A stretch of DNA of 64,000 nt, from contig CM055747.1 in the NCBI GenBank assembly GCA_029465975.1, positions 7,994,499 through 8,058,498 of the forward strand, read 5' to 3'. Position numbers and translations under genes: made by a program. This stretch comes from Dallia pectoralis (taxonomy: Eukaryota; Chordata; Actinopteri; Esociformes; Umbridae). Positions 32,701-42,330 of this stretch are shown here, one piece after another; position 1 is the stretch's first letter; each line of letters starts with the position of its first letter. A model generated the notes under the pieces. The model had not been told where the DNA came from. It made no database searches and was given only the letters and a program-made list of their open reading frames with translations.

Positions 32701-34735
32701 GTGGATATGTGACAGGTGTGTTTCTTTTTCAGATTTGGGGATTTAACAAACAAAAATTCAAGTGTAAAGGTACAGTATTTATAGGATCTCAGTCACTGTT
32801 CTACATTTCCAGCCACACACACAATGTTATGATATATTTAAAATAGATTGTTTATATTTAATTCCGTTACCTGACTTATGGTCTGTCCAGTGGAAAAGAA
32901 AATATGCTTCCACACAATCTGGTCTCAAGTGAATACGTAACATAGTATACATAGAATTGCGACAGACACATTTTTCTGTTACGTTATATTAGAGTTAATT
33001 AAAATTCCCTACTCAAATGTATCATATCTGGCTAACTGTTATTCACGCGTTATTCACGCGTTATCCATGCGTTATCCACGCGTTATTCACGTGTTATTCT
33101 TGTGTTATTCACGTGTTATTCACGTGTTATTCACGTGTTATTCACATGTTATTCACATGTTATTCACATGTTTTTCACGTTTCACATTCACGGGCCTGGA
33201 TTGTTTGTCTCCGTGATGCACTACAGTTGAGCAGATGGACATCTGGCCACAGAAATTGAGATGGTCACATTTGTGAGGAAGCCGTTGTTCTGTCCTGCTG
33301 CCTGTCTGTATGTATGCCATATAGCTGATGAGTGGGTCATTCTGGCCCCTGGACAAGTCTATGTACGGCCTAGCCATGGATGTAACCAGTGGAGTCAGGC
33401 TCAGATACGTTTATGCCCGTCCGACACACCATAACGAGTAGCTGCCCTGTTTAAAGATGCACGCCTTTTTAGCCTCTAGTTGTGAAAGTGGTGGTGATGA
33501 GCGAAAAACGGGTCTCTGAAAAGTGTGTGCTATGTCATGTCATGTCTCCATTTGTGCCCTATGTCATCAAAACCACTTGCTTTCAAACTTGATTCATGAT
33601 GGTTCGTGATTACTTGCTTATACAATTATGGAAATATAAACCGTATATTCACACAAAAAAAGGAAGATCTGAGCGTATCTTCTGTTATCTCGCAAACTTC
33701 CTGGGCCACAGCTACACTGTAGACATGCTCAACATTGGCCGTCGCGGTCAGCCTAAACCATAATGTACCATGATGTAATATAGCATGCAAATTTGCAGAT
33801 GTAACATATTCCCGTTTGACCTGCTTTGTTCATTATATGGGGTGGCCAACACGACGTGCACGTAAAACCTTTCAAACTCAGATTGTGTAGCTGGACACAG
33901 CGATATTCAGTTACCGATAAGACGTCGACGGCAGCTATCTTTTAGTATGAAGGGCATGTCAGTAGCGTTTTGTCGGTTTTTATATTTTACAGTAGGATTA
34001 ACCCCATGTTGTACACTAATACTCTCCTCTCTGTATAGCCTGTGGTGTGAGCTGCCACAAGGACTGCCGAAGCCGTCTTAGTGTCGAGTGCCGAAAGCGG
34101 ACAAGAAGTGTCAACTGCGATCCACGTACCTCCCAAAACGCCCGTTCCTTCAGCGTGCCGAATATAGTTCAGCTCAGCCAAACTCTACAAAAAACAGGTA
34201 AGAGCGCGAACGACAAACTATTCGCCTCTTTTAACCTTTAACTGGATGTGTCAATCACGGAAAATGTACAACATGGTGGACCATGCATTTTTACAGAAAG
34301 TGTAATTAGCCACTCCAATTATGTATGGTAATTTGCTAATTACGTGCATAGCCTATCATCTTAAATCAGAAGCCGGAGCGAATTAGCTTTTTGTTCCTTT
34401 CCAATCAACTCGAAATGTGGTTATCGTGATTAAGATGAGATGTTTCGCCCTCACATTAATATATTCACGAGTTAAAATATAGATTTAAAATGTTTCTTTG
34501 CTATTCGGAAAAGTGTTATACTTGAGACCACCTGGTGGCATTTCTCAACAGATCTATAGTTACCATAGTTACGTACATATATTTTTGTTCAGTGCAAATG
34601 ATTTTGAGCTCTACGGTTCTCCAGCAGGGTTCATGTGGTGGCTCTAACATGGACAGCCTTTGTTCTTTCTCTCCAGTCATTACAGAGGAAGCTCCTGACT
34701 CCCAGGAGAACCAAGTGTTTGATGTCCACCTTTAA
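26715..34735 (+). CDS. rasgrp2: RAS guanyl-releasing protein 2 (CalDAG-GEFI), gene span, 15 coding exons
   Basis: Exchange factor that loads GTP on Rap1 downstream of calcium and diacylglycerol, known for platelet integrin activation. Exons: 26715-26784, 26959-27061, 27207-27263, 28191-28322, 28488-28638, 28791-28964, 29445-29561, 29666-29944, 30042-30122, 30227-30325, 30405-30520, 31803-31944, 32733-32769, 34039-34197, 34677-34735. They sum to 1,776 nt with no stop, giving 591 residues (human 609). Domains: REM/N-terminal region about 1-120; CDC25-type GEF about 150-385 (FDHLDSSALAEHLTYMEYKS, RFPILGVHLKDL); EF-hand loops 428-439 (DTDGDGHISQKE) and 457-468 (DKNQDGRISKDE), both with full calcium ligands; C1 domain 488-537 with exact HX12CX2CX13CX2CX4HX2CX7C spacing. 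The C-terminus FDVHL resembles mammalian FDIHL. The start has A at -3. Two donors are uncertain (exons 1 and 8). Confidence 0.95.
26959..27061 (+). CDS. rasgrp2: rasgrp2 coding exon 2
   Basis: Encodes DDGRVKDNSLVRMFLMMHPW then YLSSAELAKKLSD. LVRMFLMMHPWY is diagnostic for RasGRP2. Acceptor ccgggtag, donor gtatcc in phase 2. Confidence 0.93.
27207..27263 (+). CDS. rasgrp2: rasgrp2 coding exon 3
   Basis: Short 57-bp exon reading SLGENCPTELRLQICYLI, phase 2 at both ends, acceptor gtaccag, donor gtgagt. It corresponds to the human LQVKTCHLVR segment and is two residues shorter around it. Confidence 0.82.
28191..28322 (+). CDS. rasgrp2: rasgrp2 coding exon 4
   Basis: Encodes YWIGEFPAEFDLNPGLAEQI and the linker up to LIDMDS. 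Acceptor cccacgtaag, donor gtgagt. Confidence 0.95.
28488..28638 (+). CDS. rasgrp2: rasgrp2 coding exon 5 (start of GEF domain)
   Basis: Encodes PSYEWRRQVSQQAQSDFKKR, then SLLFDHLDSSALAEHLTYME and YKSFCRIL. Acceptor ttccgccag, donor gtgagt, ends in phase 0. Confidence 0.95.
28791..28964 (+). CDS. rasgrp2: rasgrp2 coding exon 6 (GEF domain)
   Basis: Encodes FQDYHSFVMHGCTVDNPILE, RFITLFNSVSQWIQLMVLSK and PTAPQRAAVISHFIGVAQ. 58 codons in phase 0, acceptor cccgtatag, donor gtcagt. Confidence 0.96.
29218..29262 (+). repeat. Tail of a dispersed fish SINE/LINE
   Basis: GGGATAAGAGCATCTGCCAA followed by ATTACTGCAATATAAATATG resembles the common teleost retroposon 3' tail (GGATAAGAGCGTCTGCTAAATGA-like). 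The 5' end is unclear. Confidence 0.5.
29445..29561 (+). CDS. rasgrp2: rasgrp2 coding exon 7 (GEF domain)
   Basis: Encodes RLLQLQNFNTLMAVVGGLSN and SSISRLKDTQSHISSDVSK. The VVGGLS..SISRLK core includes the glycine altered in the human p.G248W bleeding variant. Donor gtaagt. Confidence 0.96.
29666..29944 (+). CDS. rasgrp2: rasgrp2 coding exon 8 (GEF domain, largest exon)
   Basis: Encodes VFNSLVELVTSCGNYSQYRQ, FADSTGFRFPILGVHLKDLI and onward to DANADLLNLL. The donor is ambiguous: CTT|gtggtc (29944) or GTG|gtccgg (29947). The second would add one Val and match the human length. Both keep frame. Confidence 0.93.
30042..30122 (+). CDS. rasgrp2: rasgrp2 coding exon 9
   Basis: Encodes VSLDQYHSEEEIYQLSLQRE and PRTARPL, the end of the GEF domain. 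Acceptor ccctgtcag, donor gtgagt. Confidence 0.95.
30227..30325 (+). CDS. rasgrp2: rasgrp2 coding exon 10 (linker)
   Basis: Encodes SAPSPSVIEEWASSVKPKAD and PSIISKHIQKMVE, the linker before the EF-hands, shorter than in human. Acceptor tctaattag, donor gtaggc. Confidence 0.93.
30405..30520 (+). CDS. rasgrp2: rasgrp2 coding exon 11 (EF-hand 1)
   Basis: Encodes SVFENFDTDGDGHISQKEFE through FDDLDKNQ. The first calcium loop has Asp at 1, 3 and 5, Ser at 9 and Glu at 12. The second loop starts here and is completed in the next exon. Confidence 0.96.
31202..31683. repeat. 24-bp minisatellite (rasgrp2 intron 11)
   Basis: About 20 copies of GTTGTTCCAACCAGAGGAGC plus ACAG, with a second version AACAGATGAG in five units and CCCGAGGAG near the right end. 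It lies 119 bp before the exon 12 acceptor. The unit length is divisible by three, so frames stay open on both strands; not coding. Confidence 0.95.
31803..31944 (+). CDS. rasgrp2: rasgrp2 coding exon 12 (EF-hand 2, start of C1)
   Basis: Encodes DGRISKDEMIDYFTKASSLL, then GFIHTFSETTCMKPTLCQHC and KGV. It completes EF-hand 2 and supplies the first His and two Cys of the C1 zinc sites. Acceptor gtcctcgcag, donor gtgagt. Confidence 0.95.
32733..32769 (+). CDS. rasgrp2: rasgrp2 coding exon 13 (C1, 37 bp)
   Basis: Encodes IWGFNKQKFKCK. The spacing to the flanking cysteines is exactly that of a C1 domain, which secures this short exon. Acceptor ctttttcag, donor gtacag. Confidence 0.92.
33038..33180. 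repeat. 11-bp tandem array carrying E-box-like motifs (rasgrp2 intron 13)
   Basis: Thirteen exact-length units of GTTATTCACGT and variants. The junctions create CACGTG four times (33088, 33110, 33121, 33132), CACATG three times and CACGCG three times. Confidence 0.93.
34039..34197 (+). CDS. rasgrp2: rasgrp2 coding exon 14 (end of C1)
   Basis: Encodes CGVSCHKDCRSRLSVECRKR and a serine/basic tail with RSFSVPNIVQLSQTLQKT. Supplies the last zinc ligands. Acceptor ctgtatag, donor gtaaga. Confidence 0.95.
34677..34735 (+). CDS. rasgrp2: rasgrp2 terminal coding exon
   Basis: Encodes ITEEAPDSQENQVFDVHL and TAA, matching the acidic mammalian end with FDIHL. Acceptor tctctccag. Confidence 0.93.
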
Positions 34736-36990
34736 TAAGGTACTGGCAGTAGCTAATAGAGGGCATCGCTGTTGCAATAATCTACCTATCAACATGGCCT
34801 AGCGGGAATAATGGGCCTGATCTAGCCTTGTCTGTCTTTTAAAACTGGTCTCTGATCAGATCTTATCTAAAAACACCACCTGCATCGCCTGTTTATGTTC
34901 ACCCTTTTCCTGAATTGTTTGCTTTTCATGTCAGAATGAAGACCGACGCTGAGGGAAAAACAACAATGCCTCTGTCCGTGCTACCTGCTGAAAGCGGAAG
35001 CACGCCTGCTCACATTTGAACAGAGAATGCTCGCTAACAATATTCAAACGTTACGTTCTCTAATTTATTTCTCTACTTTTTTCTGGTTGGCCCTGAAGGA
35101 TTGTTGGCACCTACATTTATTTGACGTTTTGATCCGTCACTGTATATTTTCACAATGTTCATTTTCAGACTGTTTCAGTTCATGTATTTTTGTGCTTACA
35201 TCCTGTGTATATACAGCTCCTGACAAAAATACCTACTTTTCGACAATGCAAAAATATGATATCTGAAAATATAGTAATTAATATGAGAAAATAATCTACT
35301 TGAAATAAATAATTTAGCTTAAGTATGGGAAGGAACTGTACATATTAGCACAACATGTAGAGAATTAAAGACCATGTGTTTAAAGGCTGCAGTTGTTTGT
35401 GGTAATAAATGTAGAAGGGTCAGTCTTTTGTGTGTTACTGAATGGGCGTGTGTGGATGTGTACTGTGGTTCGGAAAGCAAGTGGTTGATCCAGTTCTGGT
35501 GTTTAGTACTGGTGCCGGTTACGGTAACAATATTGGCTGGTGGAAATGTCTCTGGGACAATTTGGTCTAAGACCCTATGCACTGATCCATCTTTTCCCCT
35601 GCCTTCTCAGCCTTTATCTTTGCTTTTACAGTGGCTGAACTGTGTGGGGGCATTCTGTTATTTTATTTATCTATGTATACATTGTCTCTCCACGAGATGG
35701 CGCTGTTTGTGTTTCTCAACACCCAAACATCTAGGATGTCACTGGATTTTGCACTTGGTACCTCATTTACATTCCCTGTTTAAGGTGTAGGCATATGTTT
35801 GGTTGTGGCCTACTTCAGTAACATTGGATTGCTGTGGATTGCTGAGGAAAAGACTAATTATTCCTACTGTGCAGTGGTTGTGTTGCGTTGTGTTACAGTT
35901 TTGAGCATTCATTTTTTCAAAGAATAGACAGCTGCGGAAAGATGGCAGAGATAAAATCTATCAAAATGTTACCTGTACACAATATGTACACTATGGAAGT
36001 ATTTGTGTTTATGTTACTCCAAAATGACTGCTCCTATTGCATGTAACAGACAGGGTTCATAAAAACGTACATAGCAGACAACTCTTCGTATTTTCTGTGT
36101 TTGCCCGTTTTCTAGGGAATTAAGTACATACATAACAGTTGTCACAACACCACTTCTTAAGGACATATTTTTTTATTTAAAAAAAATAAGTATTCCAACC
36201 TGACCAAAATTTTGAAATGGAATCCCAATTTGGGTATCTAATGCAAAAAAAGTATTTGAAGCACTTCTTGAACATTGGTAGGCTTATAAATAAGGCCCAC
36301 TTCTGCCCCGTCCCTTCCTTTCCAATGTAAAGCATTATGTTGAAATTTGCTTTTGTGGAATGCATTCTGTTCGGAAGTGTAAATATGGTTTACATACATT
36401 GGTGCTGTCTTGATTTAAAACCACAACATTCAGCTTTTATGTATTGATGTCTCCTGACAGCTTTTAAATTCGCCAGGCTACCTGGGATCAGATGAGAGTT
36501 TGGCACAACAGTCACTCTACATCCGACCATCCTGCAGGCTACTGCTGTTCTGTAAAATGAAAGCCATATAACAATTGCGTGTCCTATTTATATTGTGGCA
36601 GCGTTCCCTATAGGCAATTGAAGCAAGGTTATCATTGAGGATGTCCAATCCTTATGACCTTGTCACAGTGCATTAACAGTTATGGAGAGAGAGAGGATCA
36701 GGGCATGGAGTGGCTTGTGTGCCGTTTCTGCATTAAGGCCGAACATGTGGCTGAAAAAATTGCCAATTTAACAGGCTTAAATCAAAAAGGGTTGACAAGC
36801 CCCACCTGTCTTTACACCTGCCACTGAATGGGCAATTCAATCAATTTTATTCAGAGAAAAGTAACATGTTAAAAAAATAGGAAAAAAAACATGTTAAATG
36901 CATTTGTCATAATTACACTGCTGTAATTGATACACCATGACCCCAACAAAGGTGTAATTGTCCTCCATGGCAACAATAAGTTGTATTCGG
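34736..36990. other. rasgrp2 3' untranslated and intergenic region
   Basis: AT-rich, with no recognisable exon. A possible poly(A) signal AATAAA is at 35304-35309, among others. Open frames here (for example 35374-35790) have no protein-like character. Confidence 0.45.
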
Positions 36991-37004
36991 AGTGCGCATG
37001 ATTG

Positions 37005-37056
37005 GTCACCTACGGCTGACCGCGCCCTCAACCCGACGCCGACCCAACCAATCAGA
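37005..37056 (+). promoter_or_regulatory. Paired CCAAT boxes in CpG-rich promoter
   Basis: ATTGG at 37011-37015 (an inverted CCAAT) and CCAAT at 37048-37052 within ACCAATCAG, 37 bases apart, followed by a CpG-dense stretch. GCATGCGC at about 37172 resembles an NRF1 half-site. This arrangement is typical of TATA-less vertebrate promoters. Confidence 0.5.
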
Positions 37057-37079
37057 CCCGGTGAGCGGGTGGAATCAGA

Positions 37080-37350
37080 CACGCTGCCGCTGCGGTCGCC
37101 TTCAGTGCGGTGACGGGACACAACCGCTGTGTGGTCGGCGGCATTCAGGCGGATCGTCTCGGTCCATCACCGCATGCGCCCGGAGCCTATACGACGACAG
37201 AGGACGGGGAAGTCTGCGGCGGCTCTTCACCTCCATATATGCTCCGTGAATATTCCGGGAGACCGCAGGAATTCCGCCCATAACACCGGGAAAACCCTTA
37301 CGAACCGCGTCCCCTGTCTTTCGGGTGCGGACGCCCGGGATAACGCACAG
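37080..37350 (+). other. Candidate non-coding first exon (nrxn2 5' end?)
   Basis: CpG-rich sequence ending ACGCACAG|gtaagacc at 37350, a near-consensus donor, with promoter-like motifs just upstream. No convincing coding frame is present. In mammals the gene after RASGRP2 in the same direction is NRXN2, whose first exon is 5' UTR, so I infer nrxn2 by synteny. No neurexin protein sequence is seen, and the start of the exon is a guess. Confidence 0.45.
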
Positions 37351-37974
37351 GTAAGACCGGTGGTGTTGCGGTAAATATTGCTTCCATTCACTCTGGCTGT
37401 GTGCGGTATGGATCTATCATCAAGCCCCGTGGCTGTCGGTACCAGCGTGCGAAAACGAAAGGTTCTTTTTAAATCAGAGGATTTCCTTGACTAAAAAGAG
37501 GTTGTGTTTTTGATAAATATGCGGACTTATTGTTTCTGGATTGATTCGGTTAATAAAGCAGCATCACTTTAACGCAGTAGAAGTGGATTGGCATCATCGC
37601 CGCAGAGATGTAGCTCGTTTGAGATGTCTAATCGGGCACTGATGAGGCATTTATATCGACCCTGGTACCAGTGTGTTAGCGGATTGAATGTGCATGCATG
37701 GGCAATAGGTGTTACACACCTGGCACAACTATTGTGAAGGTGGCGCTCTACCCTGTGGTGTATATGATGCCCGGTCACCTCAACTAACTGCATCGATGTA
37801 CAGTTATCATCACCATTTTGTATTTTCATCACATTTGTTACCTGGAGAAAAATAAGATGCAGGTCCTTTGATCACAGCAGACACACACCACACACACGCA
37901 CGCAAACACAGTTGCTTTACTATAATGGCCGACTTTTAAGGACTTTTTGAGATAAACATATTTCCTTAAATTTA

Positions 37975-38161
37975 AATACACTAAGCTACTCAACCTTCCC
38001 TCATAAAAACAACGTAATCTAAACCCTAATTCTAACCCTAAAGCCATAACCCTAAAAGAGCATTTACGAAAGTGAGGACATGCAAAATGTAGTAATGATT
38101 GACCATGGGTTACTGTATTGTAAGGACATCTGGGACCTCTCAAGTATAGCATTACATGCAT

Positions 38162-38198
<37 letters not shown>
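37975..38198. repeat. Dispersed repeat with telomere-like motifs ending in (AC)n
   Basis: AAACCCTAATTCTAACCCTA followed by further CCCTAA units, then GTGAGGACATGC and AAGGACATCTGGGACC, then (AC) from about 38163. This order (degenerate CCCTAA, GGAC-rich part, CA run) is a frequent teleost dispersed repeat. Confidence 0.5.
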
Positions 38199-38199
<1 letters not shown>

Positions 38200-40093
38200 G
38201 TAAACAGTTGAACATTAGCAGTGTGTCTCGTATCCTCCGTACTTCATCACCCAGTCAGTTAATGGTAACAAACCATTGGCAATTTACTGCCAGAGGTGTC
38301 CTAGTGCAATGTAATTTATCTACTGCTCCCCCTCAAACTCTCATTCTCTCTTCTTCCTTTTTCTGTCGGTCTGTTTCTCTCTCTCTCTCTCCCTAATCTC
38401 TCCTTCTTCTCCGTTCTCTCTCTCACATTCTCTCGCTCTCTCCCTGTAATTAAGTAGCATCACAACACCTGCACCTCACTCCCCAGTAGCCAACCCCATC
38501 CAGGGTGGATCATAACTAAGACTCTGACAGCCACATCGGGCCTCACCTGCTCCACAACATGGCCTACACTTGGACTGCAGCGCGTCGCCGCTCGGGTCTC
38601 AAGGGCGGCAAACGAGGCTAGCTCACCGACTAAGCGTTACGTCCAAATCGCTCGGAGACGCGAATGTTTCGCTCAATTCTGATTAGCGGTCAAATCCCTC
38701 CTGTTTGAACACGGCGGCGAGGTAGACTATCTTGTCTGGTACTCGGGCCGACTGAGAGGATGCTGCTTCAGTGCCCGAACAAGGATTCCTTTTTTTCCCT
38801 GTTGATCTTTTCAGCCATTTATCACTAGAGATAAAAATCATATGGAGAGAGGCCTGGCCTGGAGGGCAGTTTGAGTAGGAAAACAAGGGAACCGTCTCAT
38901 TATCTGGGCATATATCCTGAAACCTCACAGAGTACAGAGGCCCAGTTTGACGGTCGCACCTCACACCCCTCAGGCTCTTTGTCTTACTCACCGGGGCCAC
39001 TAATGACACGTCGTTTTGCCCGGCGCACGTGTTTTAATCGCATTGGGGAAAAATACCAAATTACCAGTGTAAATGTGACAGGGATTACCTTGTAATTGTC
39101 TCCGATATAGCCGGGGGCAATCGACACTCTGATGGTAGCAAGTTTGTTATCGGGAGAGGAGGAGCCCGAGGAAGTAATTACCTGGTTTTGTTTTCCGGGC
39201 CGGGAATGTGCCGTGCAAGTAAATGCACTTATTGTCGTCATTAGAAATGGATTTTACTCATTCCTTTCGGCCATCCACTGAAAAAAGAACATGGAACAGT
39301 ACAACTCTCAGGTTTCTACCTGAACGTGTGAAGCCTGCTGCTCTTCTCGTTGCTACGCCGACACATTTCAGCACCACTCAGGTGGACAGCACCCCACTGT
39401 CTGCCGGGCCTCTGAATCAAGCATACAGAGCAGGCAACGGTGGTGTGCCGAGCGCTGCAGGGGGTCCTCGCTTACACCCTGGGCGCTGTTACGACGTGGC
39501 ACGGCGTTACCGTCTGCCGTCCAGACGTGCGGGTGTCTGAGATGTGCCGCTGCGGAGATGGCGTCTCAGTCGCATAACGGCACGCCTGGCGACGGCGCCT
39601 CCTGTTGAATGGGACGGGTCATTCTCGAGCTGCAATGATGGTAAACTCCGCCCGGAAGAGGCTGATGTTTTATACAGGGATATTATTTTACCTATGGAAT
39701 ATTTTCAGGCGAGGTTCATAAACGGCTGTTTAAACGTTTAAAGCTGGCGGATGCGTAAGGCAAAATACAAATACGCCCCACCTTCATCGCCCGCGTACAG
39801 GCTACGGTCTGAATTATTCGGATGACAGTTGTAGAGAGTCAACAGTCAACTTGTTTCGTAAGTAGATCTGATTCTGTACAGAAACATTTTGAGTCAAAGG
39901 CATATCAGTCAATCCGCAATGAAATGAGACAGGATTTTAGTGCTTGAGGTAATGAAGGGCCCAATTGGAGATGACATGATTGTGTTTGCGTTCAGTGTGT
40001 CTGCGTGTGTCTGTGTTGTCATCATCTTCTTATTAATGCGGCTGTGCGTATTTAAGCGCATCCCATTTGTTTGTGAAGGTTGTGTGCGTGCGT

Positions 40094-40146
40094 GCCCTGT
40101 GTGTGTGTGTGTGTGCGTGCACCCTGTGTGTGTGTGTGTGTGTGTG
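40094..40146. repeat. (GT)n microsatellite
   Basis: Two GT runs separated by GCGTGCACCCT. Confidence 0.9.
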
Positions 40147-42296
40147 GGAGGGAGGGAGGGGCGTTATGGACACTAGCTCCGGCTTGTGTGTCTCTTCATC
40201 ATGCCCCACCAAGGTCGTGTTCTCTGACTGAACACTGGGTCTGCCCTGGTGCACTCGTGGCCCAGCCGGAGAAATGGGCTCTGCCCGGAAAGCACTGCTG
40301 CTTTTAATCAGGCCTGACGTGTGACTCAGCCACATGCCAGCTGCACATTCAGCCAAACAGGGATCGCTTCCCTGGACGATGATGAAGACAGGGGGGGGGG
40401 AAGGTCACGCTGCGATCTTTGTTTCTCTTTCTACACCGTCGGGGGAGCGATGCTTTATATATTTAATTCGGGACATGGGTTCCGCTGAACTCTGCCTGCT
40501 AACCGGTACGAGTTCGGGAATGCCGTAGACGCCTGTGGCACTTGGCTATAAGACGCATTATGTTAAAGGGAGAAGGGCCTTGTTCCCCAACGGAACGCTA
40601 TTGGTTAAAAATCCCATGTGGGTCACTGAGCTATTTCTGTCGGGAAACACTTAAGACGAATCGTACTTATATCTCAAGAAGGATAATGTTACAATCCGAG
40701 GACTGGGCACAGGAGATGACTGAGCCAAACAATCTGCTTTAGCAGAGCTAAACGATGCAGTGTCACATTGGTTACTGTAAGAAACCATATAATGGTCCAA
40801 AATGGCTGTAAGGATTTCCTGATCCTGAGGGGTTGTTGAGATGCCACGTCGGAACGTGGTGGAGGGAAATAAAAAGAGTGGAAGGGACCCAAAAATTCAA
40901 TAGAGCAAGTCTATTAGACAACAAAAGACACACCCCCCTGAAGGTCTTTGCTATGGAAATTGGATTTTTTTGACTGATGGGTTTTGATTGTTGCGCTGGA
41001 CGGATGTGAGAAAAGGTTGGGCTATATTACTACGTTGAAAGTGACCATTTTCGGACTACGCAACACGCGTTTCACAGATATTCTGGACGTCATTGTAGAT
41101 GGGACATGTACCGGTTACATAAACCCTTTTCGGTGTTTGCAAAAATAGTCGCACAGGAGCAATCACTGGGAGGTCTCGTAGAGGAACAGGGATTTCTTTC
41201 TTTTTTTTCAGTTAAATTCAAATCTCATTTTATTAGCTAGGTGCATAGATGTTCTGGATATTTCCTAGGGCCCCTGTGTAAGACATTGGTCTAAATAACT
41301 GCCTAGTATCTATGCTGCGACACTGCTGCAGGTGTTTGAATCCAAACTGTGGCATACCGACAACGCTATGACGAATTTGACCTTGTGTCGCCCTGGTGGG
41401 GAGGTGCGTTATCTTTTAGAGACTCCTTCTTGTACGACAGGCGCCCGCAAGCAGAATTGTGGTGGAAGGCCTGGGAAAGCCTTCACATCCAGGCTGCGTT
41501 GGTGCCAGTGAAAACCTCCTGGCTGACCATTGCGATAAGGATAATTACTTGGCGAGTTGTGCGTCGGAGGAGCCGTCTCGATTTGTATTTCACATGCAGC
41601 CACTCTGGAGGTGTTTCGAGGAGGCGCGGACATAATCGCATATTGGATGTCCCAAAATTCTGAGGGGAGAAAAAAGTGTCATTCGACTGCTTTTATAACA
41701 GCCCAAGTTAACTCATGCGTTTGGCATGGTACATTGCTGCATTTCACACTACATCTGGATTATTGTATTTGCATAGCTTGAACATCCTGTTTTATGTTTA
41801 CGTGTTTTCTTGAATCAACCGAATAATACTGAATGTAAAAACAAACATCCTGCAACCAGCAGTATGGCTCTGTAGCTTTCGGTACTGTCAGTAAAAAAAT
41901 AACGAATGTATCCAAAATCGCCATCTACAAATTTGCAAGCAAATACAAACTTTTTGTGACTGATGGAGCGATCATTAAAACATGATCGTAAGCACATCGG
42001 TGCCCTAACACATTTTTTATGTCGTTATCTAGAAATAATATCTTTGCCACCATGATACCCATCCATGGCCAGCGTTATTGTGTCCTATGTCCAAACTTTC
42101 TACGGCTGCCCCCCCCCCCCCCACATAAAAGACCAACCGCCGGGCTTGTTTATGTCTAGCTTAATTTGTTTGTCTGGGGTTTAGTTTCTCCCCGGTGAGT
42201 CATTCGAATCTCTGTCTTCCCCGTATTAAATCCTCTGGCCTCTCTGTTGGTTATGAGAGCACATGTATTCTCTATTCTCTGCCACTACCCTCCTAA

Positions 42297-42330
42297 CACA
42301 CACACACACGCACACACACACACGCACACT
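42297..42330. repeat. (CA)n microsatellite
   Basis: CA repeats interrupted by CGCA. Confidence 0.9.

Noticed and set aside
38020..38055. Interstitial telomere
   Set aside because: Only a few degenerate CCCTAA units, in the order found in a common dispersed fish repeat.
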